From assembly GCA_040954595.2 (NCBI GenBank), contig CM082586.2, positions 3,100,001-3,164,000 of the forward strand: a stretch of 64,000 nt of DNA, read 5' to 3'. A model generated the notes under the pieces. That model was not told the DNA's origin and searched no databases. It saw nothing but the letters and a program-made list of their open reading frames with translations. How positions within the stretch are numbered: position 1 is the first letter of the stretch; each line of letters starts with the position of its first letter. This DNA comes from Balanoglossus misakiensis (taxonomy: Eukaryota > Hemichordata). The translations under genes were made by a program, and so were the position numbers. This document shows positions 25,262 to 36,653 of the stretch, piece after piece.

Positions 25262-28200
25262 TCACCTGCTGATACTATTGGATTCCCTGTCTCTCCTAGA
25301 GGCGTCTGTTCTACAAAGTTTATCAAAGAAAGGGTGTTCCAAGGCGTCCTTCAGGGAGATGCGAGTATCCATGTCCCAGGACAGCATCTTTTCGATCAGG
25401 TCAAAGAGGAGGACATGATCTTCACTGTTGCTGTGCATGTATTTCTGGAGGGGGCAAACAGAATACACCATGTATAACATCAGCAAGATCTACCATACAA
25501 CATAAAAAAATTCAGACACACCACAAAGCTAGCACATTATTTTTCTGTGAAATGATCAGCCTCATCGTTCATCTTACCTTCAAAGGTTTGCAGTTTTCTT
25601 TCACATATCTTCCAGCTGAACTCTTTTCATCCCAGTCAACCCGCTCATTGGCAAAGTAATGTAGTTTTCCAAAACTGGAGAGAAATTGAAACGTCCTACT
25701 GTATTAGACACATTTAAATTCGAAGGGGCTGGCAAACAGGGCATGTAGTGACATTTGTAATAGAAATTTGGACACTTTTCTTCACAAGTGACAAGACGAT
25801 CCTTTAATACATTACACTTTACAGAAAATTTTATATATTATTTTTATGATAAATTACCTTGTTCTATTATATATTTTATATGGTATTGGTCCAAGGACAG
25901 CTTCCATCATAGCGAGATGTTCTCTGTTACTGTGAGTCTGTAAAGAAAGGATACAAATTACTATCAGCGAACAAATACAGCAATCTCTGTTTGGGCTAAA
26001 ATCTCACAACTTTGCTGAAAACATCTTGATGTCTGGAGTCTACGTTTCTTTGATATGCTGGCAAAAGTTTATTTGCACTGCAATAAATACATACCTGAAA
26101 TAACGTAATGCCCATGTAAAGTTCGAACATGATGGTGCCTATACTCCATATATCACACCGATTATCCCATCGTATTCCTGGCAAAAAATGAACAAGAGTT
26201 GTGTAAGTTTATATGACATAACACAAGTCTTTCTCACTGAATTTCTCCATGGCTGTGTTTACATCATTCCAGACTGGTATCACACTAACCCCCATACACT
26301 CACCAAGAATAACTTCAGGTGCCCTGTAATGCCGAGTTGACACTATTGTACTATGATGTTCCCAGTCGAAGGTCGCAGAGCCAAAGTCTATAAGCCGGAC
26401 ATCTGTATTCTTTAGCTTTCTCTCATCCATTTTCTGAAAATAAATCAAGCATACAGTCATGCTGGGGGGATCCTTGACACAAGATCATTCAGGGGTGGGT
26501 TTAAAGCTTGCACTTGTTTTGCAGGGTTGTGTGTGTGTGCTAGAATGTTCACAGTTCAATGAAAAGACCAATGTCCCCGCTACTCACCTTGTCGTGATTA
26601 TACGCTATCGTGTATTCCGAATTGACAAACAGAACATTCTCTGGTTTCAAGTCAGTATGGGTCAACTTACTATTGTGGAGAACTGTGGGTACAAAAAACA
26701 GGGAAACCCAGCATTAGAATTAGCAGACACTATTACCATTACTTACATGGACAATCAGTCACCTCCACATTGAAGACTGCGTCTATTTACACATTAACAT
26801 TTACTACAAATCTGCACAAACTAAATTAAAGGTACATGCAAATACTTACATTGTACTGAACGACACAGTTGATGAGAGATATGCCGCACTTCGTCAATGG
26901 AGTATGGATTATAGTTATTATCTTTCTGTAAAAGAAAAGCCAGAAGAAATATGTGGTTGGTTTGTTAAACACAGCTGGAAAATACCATGAAACATCCAAC
27001 AGAAAATCCCACAAAAACTGTGAGTAGGTCATGATCCAGGACTTGGGTAAGTTCAACCAAACATTCCTCTTATACTTACAAGAAAGTCAAATACACTGAG
27101 TCCCAGCGTTTCAAAGGATATGCATACATGACCATGGTAATCAAACCAGTCCAGCATCTTCACACACAAACTGGAAAAAAAAAAGTTAACATGTTCATAA
27201 CTATAGGCACCAAAGCAGTATTCCAAACGCATTGAGTCTTTCAACATGTTTGTTTGAATGTATTAGAACCAACTAAATGCCGAGCACATAATGAAAGAAG
27301 ACAAAAGATTATTTACTCTGGATACTTACTAGTCGCCACTGGGATCCTTTTCATTTATTTTCTCGAGGACATTGATCTCAAGTTTGGCAGCTTCCCTATA
27401 CTTCTCAATGTTTTTAATGATTTTTAGTGCTATTTTCTGCCCACTGTTGGGAAAAAGAACAAAGTGATGAAGTTGGTTGTAAAATACAACTAGAAAGAAT
27501 ATACCATGTAGACAGATCTTTACATTTTACTGCAATACATGTAATGTTTTTGTGATACACTGCATAACAGTTGCATGTAATTAGACATATACTCACGTTT
27601 GATTATCCTTGCAGGCAACTACCTTCCCAAATGTTCCCTCACCCAGAGTGTGAAGAATTTCATCTGAAAGTAACATTTACAAGATAATTAGAGACAGTTC
27701 TCGTATACAGTTATGAAAGCATGCTGTCAGCTGAAACACAAATATAATAGCCAATTTTTGCAGCAGTCTACAGGGGTTGGTCTGGTAATATTACCATACA
27801 AACCCCCTCTCTTCTGACCAAATCCACGGAATTTGTAAACTCAGATAATCATTGTGCCAGGTTGAACACAAGCCTCTTTCAAATATTTTGTGAAGATTAT
27901 GAGCCAGAATTTGAAGAGAGATTGGAAACTTAAAAATGATAAATAATAATAAAATGGACAAAAATGTGAATGCAAAATGTCAAGTATGAAATTTCACTGC
28001 AATGCCAACTTCTCAGTGTCACTGATTTGATGCTAAAAATCTTGAGCACGGGATATGGATCGGAAAAAGTCGTAATTTCTGGACGTTGAAATAAGTGGTG
28101 AAAAAGAGTTTTTTGAGAGCAATCCAACGGGTAATGCCTGGGCTTGGATTTTTTTTTTCATCTTCAGAACTTGAGTGAAACAGTCCCCCAAACTTAGTGT

Positions 28201-29822
28201 AGTGAAATTAACGCTAAAGGTTACAAATGTGTTCTGTACATCTAGCTTGTAGCACGTCGCCTTGGTGGTAGATGAGATGACCGTCTTCATCATCCTCGAT
28301 CTTTCGCCGACGTCCCCTGTAACTCCTCTGTTTTCGTTTCATGAGATGACCAGACAGTAGCAGCAGCAGCACCAGTAACCATTTTCCAAGTTGAAACGAT
28401 CATTGATGGATGCGTTGGAAGGACGTGTGGTGTTCGTGGATCGATGATGGGTTGAATTGATAATATTGACAGGCCCATTTGATTGCCAAGCAATTTCACG
28501 TGTGCGCAGCACATTCGGATCAATTTGCACATCATTTTCAATGCCCCGGCATTATTCAGGTCATCAGGTACATACATATATATGTAAGAGTAAGATATGG
28601 GAATGCAAATTGCACGTCAAATCAAGCAGAGAACTATGAATTTCAACAACGTACACAATAAAAACAAAAAATTATTCAAACACCAACCGTACATGACATT
28701 GGTCATGTGGTCGGTCTTATAGGGACATCATCAATACGCACTCCCTTTTCGTAGATACTTTGTCACTAGCAATATCGGATAGTGCAGACTGTATGTATGC
28801 TATGGAAGCACTTGTGTCTATGAACCCGATTTCAAATTCTTCATGAAATGTATGTTCTATCACTGATCAGCCACTCCGAGGTTTCACAATTCTGTCAACC
28901 ATTTATGATGTACACAGATCATCACACGAAAATGAATCCATTATTTACCCCAAAAAATCGACTATACTGATTAAAATCCTCACTTAGCCATTAGAAATTG
29001 AGTGATTCCTCCGCTTAACCCTGATGTCACAGTGGCCATGAATTTTGTATGATAAACAGAAAACTTGACACAAAAAACCCTAGGTTGCTTCTGACAAGAC
29101 AGGTCAGTTTGCCAAATGTATTTGGGAAATTCCAATGAACATGGACGGCACTATGAGATCAAACAAAGGGGAGGAAACACTATCTCTCTCCACTTACCCA
29201 TCTTCCTCAAGTAATACTGTTTTGGAGAGATTCTAATGCAAAAACAATAACTTATTAAAAAAAGCACGAAACAATAGACTCACCAAAGAACTGTGGCTGA
29301 TTGAGCGACGCTTATGTCGCTTGTGCCTGTGTCTTCTATGATTTGAACAACGGTGGCTTTCATCTCTTGATTTGTACCTCCCCTCATCATGATAATAATC
29401 TCTGCTGTAGTATTCATAATACCCGTCATCGTACAACTCCCGCTCTGGGCTGATAGATCGTTCTCTCCTATAATCAGAGCTGCAACATAAAGAAGAATCA
29501 ATTCATAAATTATCTTGAACACATGTATATATAGTGTGCCCGGAACATGACTAACGATGGACCAAGAACTGAATTGGTGATGGAACAAGCTAACTTTTGG
29601 GAATCTACATGTATTGTACATTCTACATACCAAACTGACTAATAAAATATTCATGGCATTATTATCAACTCACTCTGGTGAATAGTATTTCCTACGGGAA
29701 GAATAATGATAATGATCACGACGTTCTGAGCTCGTCGACACCCGTCGTCTCTTGTGTCGGTGGTGGTGACTAGAACGTCTTGATCGACTTCTCGATTTGT
29801 ATCTGTGAGATGATCTTGGCAT
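25262..29822 (-). CDS. CLK2: CDC-like (LAMMER) dual-specificity kinase (13 coding exons)
   Basis: CLK kinases phosphorylate SR splicing factors in the nucleus. Exons are 29674-29822, 29284-29479, 28240-28327, 27597-27663, 27330-27443, 27080-27170, 26850-26925, 26588-26682, 26304-26433, 26095-26177, 25858-25937, 25578-25674 and 25262-25444, total 1449 nt, in frame, 482 aa (human CLK2 about 499). The N-terminus is RS- and His/Arg-rich, as expected for SR-protein binding. The kinase domain has the glycine loop LGEGTFGKV, the ALKIIKN lysine, HTDLKPEN as catalytic loop, [17 protein letters not shown], and the diagnostic [12 protein letters not shown] motif. The C-terminus ends NSISR, like CLK2/3. 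The CLK2 versus CLK3 choice is uncertain, since this probably predates the vertebrate split. The coding start lies exactly at a 3' splice site, so a 5' exon is spliced on near 30.34-30.5 kb. Divergent from MRPL53. Confidence 0.95.
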
Positions 29823-30341
29823 CTGAAAATTATAAAACAAAAAGGATTTATTATTGTTGAAGTGGGTATAAAGATGAAAACAAGAAATACAAGAAATCGG
29901 TAATCTAAACGAAAGGTTAGTACACTACAGTAACTGAGGCATATAAAGAAGCCATTGGGGTCAAGGGTCAGCCATGATGACGTCGTCTTTCGTAGTGCGA
30001 CATTGACATATTGGAATAGTTACCACCAAAAATTACATCATTCTCGACTACGAAGTGTTCAATCTCATGGATCTGGCGTAAAATAACATCCAACGATGAA
30101 AAAGCTACGACTAATATGAAAGAAACAGACACATAACCGTTTTAGCAAGAACATTGCCAAGGAACGATCGACCGCACACGACGAAATGCGCGATCTGGGT
30201 TTTTTTCCACCCGTTGTCACCAAGGTCATAACAATCTCCAAGTATTGCCGTTAAAAACCGTCGAATTACTCACAATGTTTACCCAGTATAGAGTTGAATA
30301 TTAGGATTATTAACATACGATAGTCTAGTTCAATAATTTCT

Positions 30342-30542
30342 TACCGTGCCGCTAAAAATCTCCCAAACCTTGTTAGCAAAGAAATCCGTCTTGTTAGCTT
30401 TTTCGCACAGCGACCAACAATGGACGTACGCACGTTCGGAGGGCGCTTCGGTTATGACGCGGTATGTGACACTTAATTTCCAACCCAGCTTTCGCGAACG
30501 TTTTTTTCCCATGTGAAATGCAAAACCTACTCTTGATGCCAT
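30342..30542 (-). other. Candidate CLK first exon, with in-frame ORF
   Basis: On the minus strand a 67-codon open frame beginning MASRVGFAFHMGKKR runs into a good donor (GCACG|GTAAG, donor just left of 30344). Joined to the first recognised CLK exon it stays in phase with MPRSSHRY. It could be 5' UTR or an N-terminal extension. I cannot tell which; family CLK2 proteins start at the MP-type residue. Confidence 0.4.
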
Positions 30543-30926
30543 AGTGTATAAAATATATTTTATAATTTATTTTTCTTAAATTATTGTAAGCATGAGTACA
30601 ATGTGTACATATTTTGGCGAAGATTCGTTGGAAAAGCGCGTTTAGGAATACAGATTAGACCTCTTTGGCTTTTGTATCGGCTATTTTCATTGGTTTAGAT
30701 ACAAATCACCGAGACAGGAAAAAAACAACACGAAATGCACACGACTTTCAATAAACCCTGAAAAATATAAATATTTAATATTTATTCGCTTGGCCTTTTG
30801 GTACAGGGTTCCATGAAAACAAAGTCGTCTCGAATTTTGAAACTCTATCAATTAATACCGATTTTACATGGACAAATAAATAGTCCCCGGCGGGGTGCGT
30901 ACACTCCTTTCAACTGCAGGATCAAA
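30543..30926. promoter_or_regulatory. Divergent CLK/MRPL53 promoter region
   Basis: About 380 bp separate the putative CLK first exon (minus) from the MRPL53 start (plus). The MRPL53 start codon lies in AAAATGGCCGC, a YY1/translation-initiator type context common in mitochondrial ribosomal protein genes with very short 5' UTRs. Confidence 0.55.
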
Positions 30927-31627
30927 ATGGCCGCGGCTCGACCAGCTATAGTTCGTGGGCTAACACTGAAAGGGGTACAGTCCGTTAAGGTACAGTTTTG
31001 CCCCTTTCAGGAAAGAATAAGAGCAACAAGGTAGGGAAAGGCGTCTGCCCTTTTTTCTCCAAAAACACGTACTGAACACGAGACACGATAAATTTTCAAC
31101 CTCTTCGTTGAGGGCGCAGTCATGTATGAATGGCATGTGTATGTATCATTGCATGTGTGTTATGTATCATGTGTATGTATCTATGTATGTACCGTATCTA
31201 TCTATGTATAGTGACAGATATAACCAAATTATATTCTTGCTTTTACCGCCCTGTTCTACAGACAGTTCCTGTGTTACATGGGTAACGAAAACATGAGGAA
31301 AACCAATCCCAAATGTCGATTTGAAACCAAAATAATGAATGATGGATCTGAACCAATCATCGATTTTATATTTGGTAAGTTATTTTTTCTTTAATTTTTA
31401 TTTTGATACAATCAAGGTTTGTTGCTTTGACAAACCCTATTTAGCTAAGGCTGTTGACATAGAGAAAAGGTATGTGGTAAATATATATAATTTTCTTGAT
31501 TTCAGATGATGGAAGTCAGTTGCTGTTTAAGTGCAGGAATCTGACAAGGACGGAGATTTTGAAGAGGTTTGCTGCAGAAATCAAACAAAAGTACCCAGAA
31601 ATCTATGAAGAAGCAACTGCTCTTTGA
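30927..31627 (+). CDS. MRPL53: Mitochondrial large-subunit ribosomal protein mL53 (3 exons)
   Basis: MRPL53 is a metazoan-specific protein of the mitochondrial 39S subunit with a thioredoxin-like fold. Exons 30927-31030, 31262-31374 and 31506-31627 join in frame to 112 aa, the same length as the human protein. Shared blocks are VKVQFCPFQERIRATR near residue 18, NPKCRF in the middle and NDGSEPIIDFIFDDG near 60. The start is the MAAARPAIVRG methionine, followed by a basic, acid-free leader suited to mitochondrial import. A possible poly(A) signal ATTAAA is at about 31832. Confidence 0.92.
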
Positions 31628-32300
31628 CACCTGTAGAGTACAGCAACGTGTAATCCTGTCTGACATGGAACTGAACAGACATTTTTTTTACTTCATGAGG
31701 ATGTCTTTAGAACAAATATGCCCTCCCATATAAACTGTGTAGCCACATGAGATCTCATAGCTAGGGTCTTGTGAACACCAGAAAGTTGTTTATTGGCAAT
31801 ATAGCTGATGTTTTTGCACATTTCTTTTTCGTATTAAAGTATATGGCATGAAGCCAGATCATAATGTGTTTATGTGTTGACCTTTATGTTGCTTGACCTC
31901 ACTGGGCCCCAAATTCTAATTCCAGACCATGAGAATTGGAATGCCCCCACCCCCCTCCAAAAAAACCCCACAACATTTTACAACAAAACATTGCTTGTGT
32001 TTTGACATATACTTGTAAGCAGTCAACCCAAAATAGTTGAAAGCTAAAAATCCTTGATACTTTTGTGATACATCACATATTGCTGATACTGGAGCTGGGC
32101 ATAGAAATGACACTTGTTAATAAATTTGGGCGATAACTCATCAACTGTATACGTACAAACTTAGGTGAACCCTGGACAACTCGGTTATCTCCTATTCGGC
32201 GAATTGATCGGCAAGATGTAAAGGATGACATGAATAATGAGTTGTGGGCACACACCTCCCCACTAGGAAAACAAATAGCAAAGACAAACCCAAACCGAAA
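31628..32300. other. Intergenic region MRPL53 to dipeptidase
   Basis: This holds the MRPL53 3' UTR and the upstream region of the dipeptidase. In the dipeptidase frame, open sequence runs upstream of the chosen ATG to about 32244 without an ATG. No other feature was seen. Confidence 0.5.
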
Positions 32301-35300
32301 ATGGAGTACGATGTGAGTAGCGATGATGTGAAGCCAAGGTGGTCGTCGTACAACAAGCGGAAACGTAATGTCGCCATCGTCTTCGGCATCGTCGTTTTCC
32401 TGGCCGTGTTGGGCGTTGCCATCGCTCTGCCCATCGTGCTCAGCCCTAGCGACGAGCCGGACCCTGTTGCGACGGATTCTATGCCGACGGATACTTTGGA
32501 GCACGCTAAAGAGATTATGAGGCGGGTTCCCCTTGTGGACGGGTAAGTACACGTGCGTGCATTTCTCGTTGCCAACGTTGGTGTGTGTGAAATGGGGATG
32601 ATACTGTGATGTTTGCGCTTATTTTTTCACGATTTTGTGAATATTGTCACTTCCATAAAGTACTGAAAGTAAGGGTATTTAGTATTGTCCACGGGGGCTA
32701 AGGAAATGATGAAAAGTCATGTGAGCATGGGATATTTTCATAATTTGCCCGAAGGAAGTGGTCAAGTATTTTGTCTAGATAAACTCGCGCTGCATCTCAT
32801 TGGAACACGACGTTTGATGTCAGAATTTTATCTCGGTCTTTCATCAAGACTATCAGGGCATGCCGGATCCATCGCTAAACGCACAGCCAAGATGATGATG
32901 AAATGCCACGGAACTGTGATAAAAATCTCATCTGTTTCACTAATCACGTTGGCGGAGGCATTTTTAATGCGCCACAAACCGTTTGTTGAGTGTCATAAAT
33001 CACAAGATACTTATCTGTTTAATACACCATTCAGTAATCTACGCGCCTTTGCTCATATTCCGTGCGTTTTCGCAAAGGGGGAGGGGGGTATGTCCCGGAA
33101 AGTTATTCCCACACCACTGGCCTTCTGGTTCAGAGATTACGACAGAACTGCAAGCCAGGAAAACTAAATTTGCGGTTGAAGTCCGCAGCTACCGATGTGC
33201 GCAAACACAACCGAACTGAATTAACATTATTAACCTCGATTCGTATAACCCGTTGGCGGAGGCTTTGATCGCTTATCTTCGAAGTGATGTATTAAATCCC
33301 TAAAATGGAAGAAACACGGATAACCACCGATAGTGCGTGCCCCATGGTCCTTATTTTGTGACACGATAACCTAAATAACACCAAGAGTGTTTCCCTCGCC
33401 GATTACAGGCTTGAAACACGTGAAAGAAACGCGTGGACCTTCAAATGATAACTGTTCGTACTATGATATGGGGGTGACGGTTCTTGAAATGATTGTTAAC
33501 GTTCAATTTACAGACACAACGATTTCCCAACTCAGATACGTGAAAGATGGCTGAACGATTTGACGAGATTCAGTATGTGGGATGACTTGCCGACGCACAC
33601 CGACATTCCGCGTCTCCGTGAAGGACTTGTCGGAGGCCAGGTATGTGTAATTTTAGTACGAAAGAAAGTGACTGTTTCTGTTATAGTTATGACAGTTTTG
33701 CAGCACAGAAACACAGCAGCACAGTTATCTAACTTGTAGAGCTTTGTGGAGACGACAGAGCTCAATGTATACCATCACATTCTAATGATTTAATCATCAC
33801 ATTTCTCGTCTCAGTTTTGGTCAGTTTATGTTCCATGCGATGCGCAGTACAGAGACGCTGTCCGTCAGACTCTCGATCAGATTGACGTCACCCGGAGATA
33901 TGTTGAGCAATATGGCGGAGTTTTTGAATTTACAACGACAGCTCAAGGTAATTTGCAACGTCTGTGTCTCTCTGTCTATCCCCCTCTCCCTCTCTGTCGG
34001 CTGATTCAGAAAAGAGACATATATTTTACAAGAAGAGGCTCGAGTTCTCCGAGCCACTGTCCCGGGACACCTGTCCATCACTATTAATAACATATGAATT
34101 CTTCAACTGACTTCGTATGAGTTTTCAGGTATTCTAGACGCCCATGCCAAGGGTAAAATCGCCAGCTTGATCGGAATGGAAGGCGGGCATAGTGTTGATA
34201 GCAGTTTTGCCACTCTACGTATGATGTACGCCCTGGGAGCCAGATACATGACTGTAACACATAGTTGTAACACCCCTTGGTAAGAATCTTGATCGTCTAA
34301 TACCCATTCACTCCCAGCACAAATCCCCATTGTAAGAATCAACGATGGAATATTCTCTCGCAAATGGTGTTTGACATTTTGGAGCCTTTGCAATTGTATT
34401 TTACACACAAATCGATCAGGGCACACCTGTCTTTATATTTTGTAAGTTCTTTGCTGTAATTTATTTTATTCAACAGGGCGGACAACTACCATATGACAGA
34501 TGACCCCGAGTTTGGAGGTCTTACTGATTGGGGTAAGGTAAGTAAACGGCAACGGTTAACTACAATTCGTGCAGGGGCATTTGCCACCTGTTGATCGATA
34601 TTGTCTGGGATGTTTTTTAAATCTGAATATTGGCTAAATAGGCATGCGCATGCGATACTTTCTCTGACGGTGGCATCATAAAATGCTTGTTTGTTTAATT
34701 TGTCTGTTTACTAGGATATGATTCGAGAAATGAACCGTATCGGTATGTTGGTTGACATATCGCACGTTGCAGACGCCGCTATGCACGACGTCTTGGATGT
34801 GAGCCAAGCACCTGTGATTTTCAGCCATTCCTCGGCCAGAGCAGTTAAGGACCACGCGAGAAACGTCCCGGATGACGTTTTATTGAGATTGGTAAGTTGG
34901 CTGCTGAAGTGGATTCAGCAGTACTCGTTTCTCGGTTACCCAGACCCCACTGCTATTTTCATTAAAATGTACTCCCTCGTTGTATCACGTTTCAGAAAGA
35001 AAATGGAGGGATGGTGATGGTGACCTATGTCATTGATTACGTATGCCCCTATAACAGAATATTTAACTGCACCTTGCAAGATGTCGCTGGTAAGAAATTG
35101 TGACGTCATAAATGCCATTGCAGACCGATTCTTTGTTTGTTTATACAGCTGCCCAATATTCATTATAACCCCACTTATATAACAAAGACAGTTATTTACA
35201 GCGAATTAAATTCATGAAAGTTTAGGCTGAATATTTGATGACTTTTCGCGCACGTCAACTGCCGTTCGGGGGAACGCTCTCTGTGCATGGACTAAGTCTC

Positions 35301-36232
35301 ATATAGTACATGTATTAATGTTTTTTTTTCCAGATCATATTGATTACATTGCTAGTTTCTGTGGTCACGACTGTGTTGGCATAGGTGGTGACTATGATGG
35401 AATCATATTGTGAGTATATGATGATATCTTCCATTTATTACCACCTCAACTAAGGCAATTAGACTAGTTATGTGAGATGAGAAATAAATAAACATCGAAT
35501 CAAGTTATGTTTAGTTTATTTTACATGTATTTTCTGTCGATTTGATTTGGTGAAGTAAGATATTTTTAAAATGAATCATAATATAGGTAGTTTTCGACAG
35601 TAAAACCAGGTTCATTTTTGGAGTAAAAGCTACCAGCTGACAGAAATTAAAGGTCAACACATTCAGCAGCGCACACATCCGTTTATTATTGTCTAGTTTG
35701 CCGAAAGGACTAGAAGACGTGTCAACATACCCCTACTTGGTGGAGGAGATGATCAAACGAGGATGGAGCGATGAAAATATCGAAAAGCTAATTGGGTTGA
35801 ATTTGGTTCGAGTTTTTAACCAAACAGAAACGGTAAGTCTGTTTGTTTGCGTCAGTCTGTGTATCCCGTGCGAGTGATGGGATCCATGTCAGTGGACTCT
35901 GAATCATCGACAGCTTATATTAGTAAATTTCCATTATACTGTAGCGGTTGTGTCATCGTCGTATATGAACCACGGCCTCTTCACGGCAACAGTTTCTTCT
36001 TTTCGCACGTGGAGCGCAAATAGACGGCTTTGCATGAAAGTTTTGTCTTTGATTTTCGCAGGTGCGAGACAACATGAGGGGCGTCTTTGCGTACCAGGAC
36101 TTCATACCGAGAGGGGACAGTGTTGATGAATACAACAACACCTGTAGGACACACAGTCAAACCTGGCCGTCCTATCCACCCGAGGATTACACATCGCAAC
36201 ACTCGAACGATATTCCCATCATGTGCGATTGA
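32301..36232 (+). CDS. DPEP: Membrane dipeptidase, N-terminally anchored (10 exons)
   Basis: Renal-dipeptidase family zinc enzymes hydrolyse dipeptides such as Cys-Gly and the leukotriene D4 peptide bond at the cell surface. Exons are 32301-32542, 33514-33640, 33815-33947, 34129-34279, 34477-34537, 34715-34891, 34996-35089, 35334-35409, 35697-35832 and 36062-36232, total 1368 nt, in frame, 455 aa. The di-zinc ligands are present: His82 and Asp84 in GHNDFP, Glu185 in MEGGH, His255 in DISHV and His276 in FSHSSAR, with Arg280 nearby. Unlike GPI-linked mammalian DPEPs, it has a basic cytoplasmic stretch (KRKR, 19-22) followed by one hydrophobic helix at about 23-47. The C-terminus (NDIPIMCD) has no hydrophobic GPI signal, so it should be a type II membrane protein. 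Poly(A) signal AATAAA at 36293-36298. Confidence 0.95.
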
Positions 36233-36292
36233 TGATACATGTTCACGTCAAGTGCGGAGCATACATTTTCTATATTATAACCGAACTTGGAG

Positions 36293-36380
36293 AATAAATG
36301 TATTGGTGATGAGAGAGAAAAACTGGTCTCATGCAGGTTGAGATGATGAACAAATATGCAAAGATAGCAAAATCTTTATT
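36293..36380. terminator. Facing poly(A) signals of dipeptidase and CCDC174
   Basis: AATAAA on the plus strand at 36293-36298 suits the dipeptidase. AATAAA on the minus strand at 36375-36380 suits CCDC174. The two transcripts therefore end within about 100 bp of each other or overlap slightly. Confidence 0.55.
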
Positions 36381-36653
36381 TTATAACCTGTACAGAAAAG
36401 AGAATGCTACAAACAAGGGAGTGAAAGACATGATCAAGAAAAGCGCCCTGTTTCAGGCTAGGATAATCACAGCAAGATGTTATATACTGTTATGTTTTGC
36501 TTTAAATTTAACGGTCTGGGAAAGCATATGAATAAAATGTATGAATCCACAGTACAACAAATGGGAAAATATACTACATGTTTGTTCAGTGAGTGCCTAC
36601 ACAGAATGATGGCAAGTCATGTCCCCATCATGCAACCACCATGGCACTCATTT

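Noticed and set aside
29180-29230. Possible micro-exon of CLK (acceptor near 29223, donor near 29200)
   Set aside because: About 19 bp with an incompatible phase; the flanking exons join in frame without it.
30342-30542. Independent small gene MASRVGFAF...
   Set aside because: It ends at a good donor in phase with CLK and is better explained as the CLK first exon or leader.
34041-34070. GGCTCGAG hairpin in a dipeptidase intron resembling a tRNA arm
   Set aside because: No matching acceptor stem, anticodon arm or T-loop consensus around it.
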